Positions 1 to 7,105 of a stretch of 64,000 bases of DNA are shown piece by piece; position 1 is the first letter of the stretch; every line of letters starts with the position of its first letter. The notes under the pieces were generated by a model, which did not search any database, was not told where the DNA came from, and worked only from the letters and a program-made list of their open reading frames with translations. Both the position numbers and the translations under genes were made by a program. The stretch is from an uncultured Pseudomonas sp. (GTDB lineage Bacteria; Pseudomonadota; Gammaproteobacteria; Pseudomonadales; Pseudomonadaceae), in assembly GCF_913777995.1 (NCBI RefSeq), contig NZ_CAJYVE010000015.1, positions 32,544-96,543 on the forward strand, written 5' to 3'.

Positions 1-38
1 TCCCTGATCCTGGCGAACGTCCTGTTCACCAGTGGTTG
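1..38 (-). ncRNA. rsmX: Rsm-type small RNA, copy 1 (5' part only, cut by window edge)
   Basis: Minus-strand transcript predicted to start near 38 and to run off the left edge. The visible 5' part folds into a 9-bp hairpin (arms 10-18 and 24-32) that presents AGGAC in the loop, followed by another AGGATCAGGGA stretch. GGA in hairpin loops is how RsmX/Y/Z RNAs sequester the translational repressor RsmA/CsrA. The layout (upstream TGTAAG element, -10 box, GGATCC palindrome, GGA hairpin) is the same as in the complete copy at 163-280, so the two are tandem paralogues. The 3' end is outside the window. Confidence 0.72.
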
Positions 39-44
39 GATCCA

Positions 45-112
45 ATCATAGGCATGCTTTAGCAGTCGGAAAATGGCCATTGCCCCCGACTGTGTGTAAG
101 CCTTTGGCTATT
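45..112 (-). promoter_or_regulatory. Gac-type promoter of rsmX copy 1
   Basis: Read on the minus strand: a GacA upstream activating half-site CTTACA (plus-strand TGTAAG at 95-100, with a degenerate second half at 107-112 after 6 nt), then a weak -35 near 67-72 and a -10 TATGAT (45-50). The activating site centre lies about 65 bp upstream of the predicted start, the same distance as in copy 2. Known Rsm small RNA genes carry TGTAAG-N6-CTTACA at a similar place; here only one half is perfect. Confidence 0.6.
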
Positions 113-162
113 CGCGTGCACCGCTCGTCGCCCGGGCATACGGGCATTTTTCTGCAGGCATG

Positions 163-185
163 AAAAAACCCGCCGAAGCGGGTTT
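163..185 (-). terminator. Intrinsic terminator of rsmX copy 2
   Basis: Stem AAACCCGC / GCGGGTTT with a 4-nt loop, followed on the minus strand by a run of T (plus-strand A run at 163-168). Confidence 0.85.
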
Positions 186-280
186 GGGTATCCAAAACCA
201 TCCAACTCCCTGTCGGTAGCATCCAGGCAAATGGTTGATCGTCCCTGATCCTGACGCGCTCCCTGCGTGTCAGTGGATTG
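163..280 (-). ncRNA. rsmX: Rsm-type small RNA, copy 2 (complete)
   Basis: Predicted minus-strand RNA of about 118 nt, close to the size of known RsmX RNAs (about 120 nt). It contains seven GGA motifs. One is an AGGGA loop on an 8-bp stem (251-273); a second is AGGGAC held between GATC arms; others lie in single-stranded AGGGAG and TGGATG contexts. It ends at a strong intrinsic terminator (163-185). Rsm RNAs titrate RsmA/RsmE proteins and so relieve repression of secondary metabolism, biofilm and motility mRNAs. A tandem arrangement of rsmX genes is known in some pseudomonads. The assignment to RsmX rather than RsmY or RsmZ is inferred from size and tandem layout. Confidence 0.75.
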
Positions 281-288
281 GATCCAAT
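277..288. promoter_or_regulatory. Perfect GGATCC-centred palindrome at rsmX start site
   Basis: ATTGGATCCAAT, a perfect 12-bp palindrome, covers the predicted +1 and touches the -10 box of rsmX copy 2. Copy 1 has TTGGATCCAA at the same place (37-46). It could be an operator, or it could form a 5' hairpin in the RNA. The 12-mer is identical to the vanillate-repressor operator described in Caulobacter, as I recall it. Confidence 0.45.
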
Positions 289-354
289 AGTAGAGATTCG
301 TCAGGGTATTTCAAATAGCCAAATCGCCATTCGGCGTGTAAGACATTGGCTATA
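287..354 (-). promoter_or_regulatory. Gac-type promoter of rsmX copy 2
   Basis: Minus strand: upstream element TATAGC-N6-CTTACA (337-354), -35 TTGAAA (309-314), 16-bp spacer, -10 TACTAT (287-292), start near 280. The CTTACA half matches the GacA site; the other half is degenerate. The activating site is centred about 65 bp upstream of the start. Confidence 0.65.
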
Positions 355-357
355 TAT

Positions 358-376
358 GAAATTGATTCTCATTTTT
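358..376. promoter_or_regulatory. Fur-box-like sequence upstream of rsmX copy 2
   Basis: GAAATTGATTCTCATTTTT matches the 19-bp Fur consensus at 13 positions by eye. It lies about 13 bp downstream of the small membrane protein gene and just upstream of the GacA site of rsmX copy 2, so iron control of that RNA is possible but unproven. Confidence 0.4.
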
Positions 377-388
377 GACTTTGCCGAG

Positions 389-682
389 TCATTGCGCCGG
401 TGACGGCTCGCTGGGCTTTGCGGCGGACGATTCGGGCGCCTGTGTCTTGGGTGGCGGGGCGATGTCGGCGGCGTGGCGGCGCAGTTGCGACAGCAGCAGA
501 CATAGACTGAGCAAGGCCAGCAGGCCGCACAGCAGGATCATGGCGTAGGGGCGCTGCGGGCGTACCGGGCGTGGCAATGCCTTGCCGGGGTGGCTGCCCA
601 GCACGATATCCACGTGGCCCGGTGTCAGGCGATTGATGCGGATGACGCCGTCGTCCGTCTTGGATGGGCGCTGGGATTCCAT
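389..682 (-). CDS. Small single-span membrane protein, function unknown
   Basis: 97-residue protein. I chose the ATG at 682 because GGAG lies about 8 nt upstream; the open frame extends further but has no good ribosome site. The N-terminal half (about residues 1-45) is soluble and contains VIRINRLTPGHVDIVLG. One strong membrane segment follows (about 48-68, rich in Leu), then a short Pro/Ala/Ser tail. There is no cleavable signal peptide. I do not recognise a family. It is divergent from the thioesterase gene and sits upstream of the rsmX genes on the same strand. Confidence 0.6.
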   Translation of the reverse strand: MESQRPSKTDDGVIRINRLTPGHVDIVLGSHPGKALPRPVRPQRPYAMILLCGLLALLSLCLLLSQLRRHAADIAPPPKTQAPESSAAKPSEPSPAQ

Positions 683-816
683 TCCGACTCCAGGGGTGCA
701 GGGCCATGGGCTTTCGCGAGGCTGGCCTGCAGCGTGATGAGTGATGGCCAGCGTATCGGCGTACCGGGCTGTTTCTGTAACGTAGGCCACTTTCCCGACG
801 CTGCGAGCCTGCCGCC

Positions 817-1251
817 ATGCCTGCCGATCTACCCCAATACAGCGACTACCCCTACGTCCAACCGGTCACCCTGCGCTGGCAGGACAACGACCTGCGGGGG
901 CATGTCCACAGCGCCGCCTACTACAGTTTCTTCGACAGCACCGTGAATGCCTGGCTGGTCGAGCGTGGTGGGGTCGATCTCCACGAAGGGCCGTGCGTGG
1001 CGTGGGTGGTCAGCTCGGCCTGTGATTACTTCAGTTCGCTGAGCTATCCCGCAGTCGTCGAAGTCGGCCTGAGGGTTACCCGGCTCAGTGGCAGCACGGT
1101 GGAGTTCGAGCTGGCGGTATTTCGCGTCGATGAGCCGGAGCCCTGTGCGGTAGGACGTATCGTGCAGGTGCTGGTCGACCGCCAGACCGGCCAGCCGGTC
1201 GTCATTCCCGACCCATTGCGCGTCGCCCTGAAGGGTTTACAGCCGTCCTGA
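817..1251 (+). CDS. Acyl-CoA thioesterase, hotdog fold (YbgC/4HBT-like)
   Basis: 144 residues, the usual length of a single hotdog domain. The motif RWQDNDLRGHVHSAAYYSFF (about 20-39) matches the 4-hydroxybenzoyl-CoA thioesterase/YbgC signature, in which Asp is catalytic and the GHV(N/H) turn lines the CoA pocket. It should hydrolyse a CoA thioester in the cytoplasm; the natural substrate cannot be read from sequence. The gene stands alone, divergent from the small membrane protein, and ends at the hairpin at 1258-1282. Confidence 0.8.
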   Translation: MPADLPQYSDYPYVQPVTLRWQDNDLRGHVHSAAYYSFFDSTVNAWLVERGGVDLHEGPCVAWVVSSACDYFSSLSYPAVVEVGLRVTRLSGSTVEFELAVFRVDEPEPCAVGRIVQVLVDRQTGQPVVIPDPLRVALKGLQPS

Positions 1252-1257
1252 ATGCAA

Positions 1258-1282
1258 ACGGGCCGCTCGATGAGCGGCCCGT
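1258..1282. terminator. Shared hairpin terminator between convergent genes
   Basis: 11-bp perfect stem ACGGGCCGCTC / GAGCGGCCCGT with a 3-nt loop. It separates the plus-strand thioesterase from the minus-strand glycine-zipper gene. The minus-strand side continues into a short T-rich stretch. Confidence 0.65.
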
Positions 1283-1309
1283 GTCCTGCAGCGTATGCAG
1301 CGGTAGGGA

Positions 1310-1780
1310 TCAGCGATGACGCCAGTGGCGGTCATGCTTGTAATGACCGTGTTTGCGCGGGCCATGGCCATGACGGTATTCGCGATGGTCACGGCCGCCA
1401 CGGTAGCGACGGTCGTCGTCACGACTCTCGTTACCCATGTAGTTGCCCAGTGCGCCACCGGCGCCGCCGCCGGCCGCCGCACCGATCAGGCTGCCGGTGT
1501 TGCCGCCCACGCTGCGGCCGATCACGTTGCCGCCGGCGGCACCCAGGCCGCCGCCAATCGCCGCTTCGGTACGGTTACGACGGTCGGCACCGACTGCGCC
1601 ACCGGCGGCACCACCCAGGCCGGCACCAATGGCCGCACCGGTATTACCGCCAACCTGTTGGCCGACGACTGAGCCAAGCACTCCGCCCAATGCTCCGCCA
1701 ACGCCCGCTTCCAGGTTGCCCGCCAAGGCGGAACCGGTCACGAGAGAAAGAGACAACAAAAGAACCGAGGAGAACTTCAT
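1310..1780 (-). CDS. Glycine-zipper periplasmic/outer-membrane protein
   Basis: 156 residues beginning at the ATG at 1780. A signal peptide (MKFSSVLLLSLSLVTGSALA) is followed by about 100 residues of glycine zippers (repeated GGALGGVLG, GAAIGAGLGG, GGNTGSLIG) and a C-terminal tail rich in Arg, His, Asp and Tyr. Glycine zippers mediate tight helix packing in membranes, as in the Rick_17kDa and OmpA-like 2TM families. The low-complexity tail suggests an exposed basic/His-rich end. The open frame continues upstream of 1780, but those residues do not look like a signal peptide. Role unknown; it may be stress related. Confidence 0.7.
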   Translation of the reverse strand: MKFSSVLLLSLSLVTGSALAGNLEAGVGGALGGVLGSVVGQQVGGNTGAAIGAGLGGAAGGAVGADRRNRTEAAIGGGLGAAGGNVIGRSVGGNTGSLIGAAAGGGAGGALGNYMGNESRDDDRRYRGGRDHREYRHGHGPRKHGHYKHDRHWRHR

Positions 1781-2126
1781 GTGGGGAATCTCATAGGGAT
1801 GACGGCGCGATCGTGCAATTAACTTTTTATTCAGGCAACGCCAATCCGACGAATAACACGATTGTTTCAACAATCGCCAAGTTATTGTTTTGGCTGGGGA
1901 ACTTAGTGTTGATTGCTGAGTCTCATGCTACTTGATTCGCAGCGTTCAGGCCCGTAGGGCCGGCCATTGCAGCCGTTTTCAAGCAGAAGTATCAATCATC
2001 TTCGGGGTGGTTGGAAATATTTTTAAATATATATTTCCCGTTCGGCAAGTGAACTTTCAATTTTAAATAGCATAACGGCGCCCTTGGGCGCCGTTATTGT
2101 TTTGCCTGAATGATCTGTTGCGCGCG
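1781..2126. other. Intergenic region, AT-rich, no gene seen
   Basis: About 345 bp between the minus-strand glycine-zipper gene and the end of the minus-strand oxidoreductase gene. It holds the promoter region of the former, including an AT-rich block around 1815-1935, and the hairpin at 2072-2097. I see no coding sequence and no clear operator. Confidence 0.6.
2072..2097 (-). terminator. Hairpin terminator after the molybdopterin oxidoreductase gene
   Basis: 12-bp inverted repeat ATAACGGCGCCC / GGGCGCCGTTAT. It lies about 30 bp beyond the stop codon, with T-rich sequence on the distal side. Confidence 0.7.
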
Positions 2127-4460
2127 TCAGGCGATGCGTGCGGTTTCGCTGGCGCGTTCAAGGCGCACGGCGATGAACTTCGAGGTCGGGGTATGGCTGC
2201 CGGCGCCGACGCTTTCCAGCGGTACCAGCGGGTTGACCTCGGGGTAGTAGGCCGCCGCCTGACCGGCCGGAATGTCGAAGGCCAGCAGGGTGAAGCCCTT
2301 GACCCGACGCTCCAGCCCGTCGCCCCACAGCGAGACCAGGTCGACCTTCTGACCCGGCTGGAAGCCCAGGCGCATGATGTCCGCCTCGTTGGCAAACACC
2401 ACCTCGCGCTGACCCTTCACGCCCCGGTAGCGGTCGTCCAGGCCGTAGATGGTGGTGTTGTACTGGTCGTGGGAACGCATCGACTGCAGGATCAGGTCAG
2501 GCTTCTGCCCCGAGGCCAGCATGCGCTCGTCGATCAGGCTGCCAGGCAGCAGGTTGGCCTTGAAGTTGGCGCGTTCCGAAGCGGTGTTCCAGCGCCGCGA
2601 ACCGGCCGAGTTGCCCAGGTAGAAGCCGCCTGGCTGCTCCAGGCGCTGGTTGAAGTCCTTGAAGCCGGGAATGGTGTCGGCGATCAGGCTGCGGATACGG
2701 CTGTAGTCTTCCACCAGCCACAGCCAGTCCACCGGCTTGTTGCCCAGGGTGGCGTGGGCGATACCGGCGACGATGGCCGGCTCGGAACGCATCTGCCTGG
2801 ACAGCGGCTGCAACTGGCCGAACGAGGCGTGCACCATGCTGAACGAGTCTTCCACGGTGACTGCCTGTGCGCCGCCGGCCTGCTGGTCGACGTCGGTACG
2901 CCCGTAGCACGGCAGGATCAGCGCTTCTTTGCCGTGCATCAGGTGGCTGCGGTTGAGCTTGGTGCTGACCTGCACGGTGAGGTCGCAGTTTTTCAGTGCC
3001 GCAGCGGTGCGCGGGCTGTCCGGTGTGGCCTGGGCGAAGTTGCCGCCCAGGGCGATGAACACCTTGGAGCGACCTTCGGCCATGGCGTGGATCGCCTCGA
3101 CCACGTTGTGGCCATTGTCACGTGGCACCTTGAACTTGAAGCGCTGCTCCAGGGTGTCGAGGAGGAACTTCGGCGGCCGCTCGTTGATGCCCATGGTGCG
3201 GTCGCCCTGCACGTTGCTGTGGCCACGCACCGGGCACAGGCCTGCGCCCGGTTTGCCGATGTTGCCGCGCAGCAGCATGAGGTTGGCGATTTCCTGGATG
3301 GTCGCCACCGAGTGACGGTGCTGGGTGATGCCCATGGCCCAGCACATGATGACGTTCTTGCCCTTGGCGTACATGCGCGCGGCGCGCTCGATCTCGCCGA
3401 TCGGCAGGCCGGACTGCTCGATGATGGTCTCCCACGAGGTGTCGTCCACCGCCGCCAGGTAGTCCAGCAGGCCATCGGTGTGCTCGTTGAGGAAGGCGTG
3501 GTCGAACACCGGCTCGCTGTTGCTGGCCTGGGCGTCACGCTCCCACTGGCGCAGGAACTTGGCCATGCCGCGCAGCACTGCCATGTCGCCGCCCAGCGCC
3601 GGGCGGAAGTACGCGGTGTTGGTCGGCTTGTCGCTGTTGGTGAGCATCTCCACCGGGTGCTGCGGGTGCTGGAAGCGTTCCAGGCCGCGCTCCTTGAGCG
3701 GGTTGATGACCACCACCTGGGCGCCACGTTTCACCGCGTCACGCAGCGGGTCGAGCATGCGCGGGTGGTTGGTGCCGGGGTTCTGGCCCCAGACGAAGAT
3801 GGCGTCGGCGTGTTCGAAGTCGTCGAAGGTCACCGTGCCCTTGCCCACCCCCACGCTTTGCGACAGCGCCACGCCACTGGCTTCGTGGCACATGTTCGAG
3901 CAGTCGGGGAAGTTGTTGGTGCCGTAGGCACGCACGAACAGCTGGTAGAGGAACGCCGCTTCGTTGCTGGCCCGGCCCGAGGTGTAGAACTCGGCCATGT
4001 TCGGGTCGGGCAGGGCGTTGAGGTGCTTGGCGATCAGCGCGAAGGCGTCGTCCCAGGCAATGGGCTTGTAGCGGTCCGATTCGCGGTCGTAGACCATCGG
4101 CTCGGTCAGGCGGCCCTGGTACTCGAGCCAGTAGTCGCTCTGTTCGAGCAGCCAGCTGACGCTGTAGCGCGCGAAGAACGCCGGGTCGACGCGACGCTTG
4201 GTGGCTTCCCAGTTGACCGCCTTGGCGCCGTTCTCGCAGAACTTGACCATGCCGCTTTCCGGCGAGTCGCCCCAGGCGCAACCGGGGCAGTCGAAACCGC
4301 CGTTCTGGTTGGTCTTGAGCATCGCACGCAGGTTCTTCAGGGCGTTGTCGCTGCCCAGCCAGGCCTGGGTCACGCTGATCAGTGCGCCCCATCCGCCGGC
4401 CGGGCCCTTGTACGGTTTGTAACGGGGAGTCGGTGTCTTGTCGGCTTGATGATGAGTCAC
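2127..4460 (-). CDS. FdhF/YdeP-family molybdopterin oxidoreductase
   Basis: 777 residues, the usual size for the FdhF/YdeP branch of the formate dehydrogenase-like enzymes. The start is GTG at 4460: GGAGAA lies just upstream, and this GTG overlaps the fdhD stop codon (GTGA), which signals translational coupling. An early CPGCAW motif fits an Fe-S or metal site, and SNMCHEASG probably supplies the Cys ligand of molybdenum. MPT-binding segments include VWGQNPGTNHPRML and the C-terminal molydop-binding domain with QYNTTIYG. No Tat signal is seen, so it is cytoplasmic. The adjacent fdhD, which sulfurates the Mo cofactor, supports the assignment. The substrate is uncertain: formate is possible, but YdeP-type proteins are often not formate dehydrogenases. 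Confidence 0.85.
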   Translation of the reverse strand: MTHHQADKTPTPRYKPYKGPAGGWGALISVTQAWLGSDNALKNLRAMLKTNQNGGFDCPGCAWGDSPESGMVKFCENGAKAVNWEATKRRVDPAFFARYSVSWLLEQSDYWLEYQGRLTEPMVYDRESDRYKPIAWDDAFALIAKHLNALPDPNMAEFYTSGRASNEAAFLYQLFVRAYGTNNFPDCSNMCHEASGVALSQSVGVGKGTVTFDDFEHADAIFVWGQNPGTNHPRMLDPLRDAVKRGAQVVVINPLKERGLERFQHPQHPVEMLTNSDKPTNTAYFRPALGGDMAVLRGMAKFLRQWERDAQASNSEPVFDHAFLNEHTDGLLDYLAAVDDTSWETIIEQSGLPIGEIERAARMYAKGKNVIMCWAMGITQHRHSVATIQEIANLMLLRGNIGKPGAGLCPVRGHSNVQGDRTMGINERPPKFLLDTLEQRFKFKVPRDNGHNVVEAIHAMAEGRSKVFIALGGNFAQATPDSPRTAAALKNCDLTVQVSTKLNRSHLMHGKEALILPCYGRTDVDQQAGGAQAVTVEDSFSMVHASFGQLQPLSRQMRSEPAIVAGIAHATLGNKPVDWLWLVEDYSRIRSLIADTIPGFKDFNQRLEQPGGFYLGNSAGSRRWNTASERANFKANLLPGSLIDERMLASGQKPDLILQSMRSHDQYNTTIYGLDDRYRGVKGQREVVFANEADIMRLGFQPGQKVDLVSLWGDGLERRVKGFTLLAFDIPAGQAAAYYPEVNPLVPLESVGAGSHTPTSKFIAVRLERASETARIA

Positions 4461-5296
4461 GATCGGTTCTCCATCGCAGGGCTGTAGACCCGCGGCGCAC
4501 TGTGCTGCGGCAGGTGAATCAGGTTGAGGTTGTGGCGGCGCGCCCATTGCAGGGCCAGGCCGGTGGGTGCGGACAGGCTGACCAGGGTCTGCAGGCCGGC
4601 GCGCAGGGCTTTCTGGATCAGCTCCAGGCTGCAGCGGCTGGTGACCACGGCCACGCCACCGGCCAGGGGAATGCCCTGGCGCACCAGCGCACCAATGAGT
4701 TTGTCCAGGGCGTTGTGCCGGCCGATGTCTTCACGGCTGAGCAGCAGTTCGCCCTGGTCGTTCATGAACAAGGCGGCATGCACGGCGCCGCTGTGCCGGC
4801 CCAGGGGCTGGAAGTCGCTGATGCGCTGGCGCAGGCCGTCGAGCCAATGGGCCGGCGGCAGGGCGGTGGCGGGCAATACCTGAAGTTCCGGCAGGGCCTG
4901 TTCCACCGCTTCGACCCCGCACAGGCCGCAGCCGGTGGTGCCGGTCAGTTGCCGGCGATGTTCCTTGAGTGCCCAGAAGGCGCGGCTGGCGATTTCGACC
5001 TCGGCTTGCATCGACGAGCCGCAGCCGCTCAAGCGGAAGTCGTAGATTTCGTCAGGCGAAGCGATGATGCCGCTGCCCAGGCTGAAACCGACGATGAAGT
5101 CTTCCAGGTCGCTGGGGCTGACCAGCATCACCGCCTGGCTGATGCCGTTGTAGGCGATGGCCAGGGCGACTTCTTCGGCCAGCGCGGTTTCGGCCGCTGC
5201 GCTGCCCTCGAGGTTCGAGTACTGATAGGACTGGCTGGCGCCGAGCGCGGAAGCATCGGGAACTGACGCCGCGCCGACCGTGCGCTTGGCGTGCAT
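4457..5296 (-). CDS. fdhD: FdhD sulfurtransferase for formate dehydrogenase-type enzymes
   Basis: 279 residues. FdhD moves sulfur from the cysteine desulfurase IscS to the Mo-bisMGD cofactor of formate dehydrogenases. Family hallmarks are TGCGLCG with the functional CxxC pair (about residue 121), REDIGRHNALDKLIG, and TSRCSLELIQKA near the C terminus. It is the first gene of a two-gene unit; its stop overlaps the GTG start of the oxidoreductase by four bases. The N-terminal 30 residues are poorly conserved in type. A LysR gene lies upstream on the same strand. Confidence 0.93.
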   Translation of the reverse strand: MHAKRTVGAASVPDASALGASQSYQYSNLEGSAAAETALAEEVALAIAYNGISQAVMLVSPSDLEDFIVGFSLGSGIIASPDEIYDFRLSGCGSSMQAEVEIASRAFWALKEHRRQLTGTTGCGLCGVEAVEQALPELQVLPATALPPAHWLDGLRQRISDFQPLGRHSGAVHAALFMNDQGELLLSREDIGRHNALDKLIGALVRQGIPLAGGVAVVTSRCSLELIQKALRAGLQTLVSLSAPTGLALQWARRHNLNLIHLPQHSAPRVYSPAMENRS

Positions 5297-5431
5297 GGGT
5301 TGGTATACCGGCAGATTGATAGCTCTAAGCCTAGGCCGGTTGTCGGAATCCGTCTAATCGCTAGTTCCGATGCTGCGATAGATGACGTCGATCAATGCAC
5401 GGCAGGTCGATTTCTGCCTTGTCGACGCGCT

Positions 5432-6310
5432 TCAGGCATCCGTCGCCAGCAGCTCGAAGCACACCTCTGCAAGGGTCGAGCGCGGTGCGCCACGGCGCAT
5501 GATCAGCCCCAGACTGGCCAGGGTTCGGGCATCTTCGATGGGGTGCAGGTGCAGGGAATCGCCCAGCTGTTCCAGGCCGCCTTCCAGCGGCATGATCGCG
5601 CAGCACAGGCCGCCGCGTACCGCCTGCAGCAACTGATGCACCGCGTCGGTCTGCAACAGCGGCTGCGGCTGCAGGCCACGGCTCTGGAAGTTGTGGTCGA
5701 TGGACTGACGAAAATGCATGCCGCCGGTCAGCAGGCCCAGCGGCAGGTCGATCAGGTCGGCCCAGCCCAGTGCTTGCTCGCCGAACTGAAAGTGCCGCAC
5801 GTCGTAGAGCAGGCCCATGCGCGTCTCGCCCAGCGGCAAGGTCTCGAAGCGTTGCTCGTCGAGGCGCTCAAGGTAGGACACGCCCAGGTCCAGGCGGTTG
5901 CTCGACAGCTGGTCGAGGATCTGTTCGGAACTGAGCGACGACAGCTCGAATTGCAGGTGCGGATGCAACTGGTGCAGGCGCTGCAGCAGCGGCAGCGGGT
6001 CGAAGCTCGACAGCGGCACCACGCCCAGGCGCAGCGTACCCACCAGATGCCCCCGGCACACGGCGGCCTCGGCCTGCAGGCCGTCGTAGGCCGACAGCAC
6101 CGTGCGTGCCCAGGCCAGGATACGCTCGCCCGGTGCGGTGAAACCCTCGAAGCGCTGGCCGCGCTTGACCAGTTCCAGCCCCAGCTCCTGCTCCAGATTG
6201 CGCAGGCGCATCGACAGGGTCGGCTGGGTGATGTTGCAGCGCGCTGCCGCCTGGCCGAAGTGCCGGGTCTCGTCGAGGGCAATCAGGAACTTCAACTGCT
6301 TGATATCCAT
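5432..6310 (-). CDS. LysR-family transcriptional regulator
   Basis: 292 residues. The ATG at 6310 is chosen because GGAG lies six bases upstream. The N-terminal winged helix-turn-helix (about residues 1-60) has the classical FGQAAARCNITQPTLSMRLR recognition region, and the C-terminal two-lobed substrate-binding domain begins near residue 88. It lies 135 bp upstream of fdhD in the same orientation and is a good candidate to control the fdhD-oxidoreductase unit, but no LysR box was identified and the effector is unknown. Confidence 0.87.
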   Translation of the reverse strand: MDIKQLKFLIALDETRHFGQAAARCNITQPTLSMRLRNLEQELGLELVKRGQRFEGFTAPGERILAWARTVLSAYDGLQAEAAVCRGHLVGTLRLGVVPLSSFDPLPLLQRLHQLHPHLQFELSSLSSEQILDQLSSNRLDLGVSYLERLDEQRFETLPLGETRMGLLYDVRHFQFGEQALGWADLIDLPLGLLTGGMHFRQSIDHNFQSRGLQPQPLLQTDAVHQLLQAVRGGLCCAIMPLEGGLEQLGDSLHLHPIEDARTLASLGLIMRRGAPRSTLAEVCFELLATDA

Positions 6311-6462
6311 CGTCACTCCGGATGGGGGCATTCAGGGGCTCGATTCTACGCACTCGTCCCGACATTCATAGGCCCTGACGCTGGTCGGAAGGCCTGCCGC
6401 GCGCAGGGGCGGCAACTATCGTTGTTGTGCGGGCACGAATCGGACCGCAAGGAGGTGCAACC

Positions 6463-6960
6463 ATGGGACTCTTCGATTTCGTTAAAGATGCAGGCGAGAG
6501 CGTTCTCGATTTTCTGACACCGGGCCGGGCTCACGCCGATGACTTGAAAAAGCACATCGAGAACGTCGGCCTGGGCAATCCCAACGTCCAGATCAGCGTG
6601 GAGGGCGACCGCAAGGTCGTGGTCAGCGGCCAGGTGGCCAGCCAGGAGGAGAAGGAAAAGATCCTGCTGGCGCTGGGCAACATCAAGGGCATCGAGCAGG
6701 TCGATGACCAGATCACCGTCGGCGGCGGTGGGAGTGGGAGTGGGAGTGGGAGTGGGAGTGGGAGTGGCGGCAGTAGTGGCGGTACGCCAGAGCCGCAGCC
6801 GCGCTTCGTCACGGTGAAGTCGGGCGACACCCTCGGGGGCATTGCCAGGGCCGTCTATGGCGACGCCGGCCAGTTTCAGAAGATCTTCAAAGCCAACCAG
6901 CCCATGCTCAAGAGCCCGGACCGCATCTATCCCGGCCAGGTGCTGCGCATTCCCGATTGA
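6463..6960 (+). CDS. kbp: BON-LysM protein, Kbp/YgaU-like potassium-binding protein
   Basis: 165 residues. The start at 6463 follows a very strong ribosome site (AAGGAGGT). An N-terminal BON domain (about 25-88) is joined by a Gly-Ser linker (about 87-106) to a C-terminal LysM domain (about 112-164, VKSGDTLGGIARAVYGD ... PGQVLRIP). E. coli Kbp has the same two domains, no signal peptide, and is a cytoplasmic K+-binding protein. The linker here is encoded by six GGGAGT units and is longer than usual. The IS element begins about 60 bp downstream. Confidence 0.8.
   Translation: MGLFDFVKDAGESVLDFLTPGRAHADDLKKHIENVGLGNPNVQISVEGDRKVVVSGQVASQEEKEKILLALGNIKGIEQVDDQITVGGGGSGSGSGSGSGSGGSSGGTPEPQPRFVTVKSGDTLGGIARAVYGDAGQFQKIFKANQPMLKSPDRIYPGQVLRIPD
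6730..6765 (+). repeat. Six tandem GGGAGT units encoding a Gly-Ser linker
   Basis: Exact hexanucleotide repeat in frame with the BON-LysM gene (codons GGG AGT). Unit-number changes keep the frame and would only alter linker length. The coding strand has evenly spaced GGG runs and fits a G-quadruplex motif. Confidence 0.9.
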
Positions 6961-6975
6961 CCTCGAAGCCAGGGG

Positions 6976-7022
6976 CGGCTTGAGCCGCAATACTGTTCGG
7001 TTAAGCGCTTTGCGGCTTGGAG
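6976..7022. repeat. Left half of a composite REP element, interrupted by the IS
   Basis: Begins GGCTTGAGCCGCAATACTG and continues through TTAAGCGCTTTGCGGCTT, matching the left arm of the composite repeats near 30.8 and 51.6 kb. The normal REP core (GGAGCGAGCTTGCTCGCG) is missing; the IS starts at the shared GGAG (7019-7022). Confidence 0.65.
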
Positions 7023-7029
7023 TAATTGG

Positions 7030-7042
7030 ATGGACTCGCCCC
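7030..7042 (+). repeat. Left subterminal inverted repeat of the IS
   Basis: ATGGACTCGCCCC, the exact reverse complement of 8449-8461. Confidence 0.9.
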
Positions 7043-7105
7043 CGCCGAGGCGTCTATGCGCCACGGTGGCATCCTATAGATGTCAGCGACAGCGAGGGCG
7101 AGACC

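Noticed and set aside
2097-4487. Long open frame antisense to the molybdopterin oxidoreductase gene
   Set aside because: Same codon-bias artefact; Val/Gln/His-rich nonsense, no ribosome site, and the minus strand encodes a clear FdhF/YdeP protein.
6730-6765. Tandem GGGAGT repeat as a CRISPR or phase-variation switch
   Set aside because: No spacers, so not CRISPR. The unit is six bases and in frame, so changes in number cannot switch the gene off.
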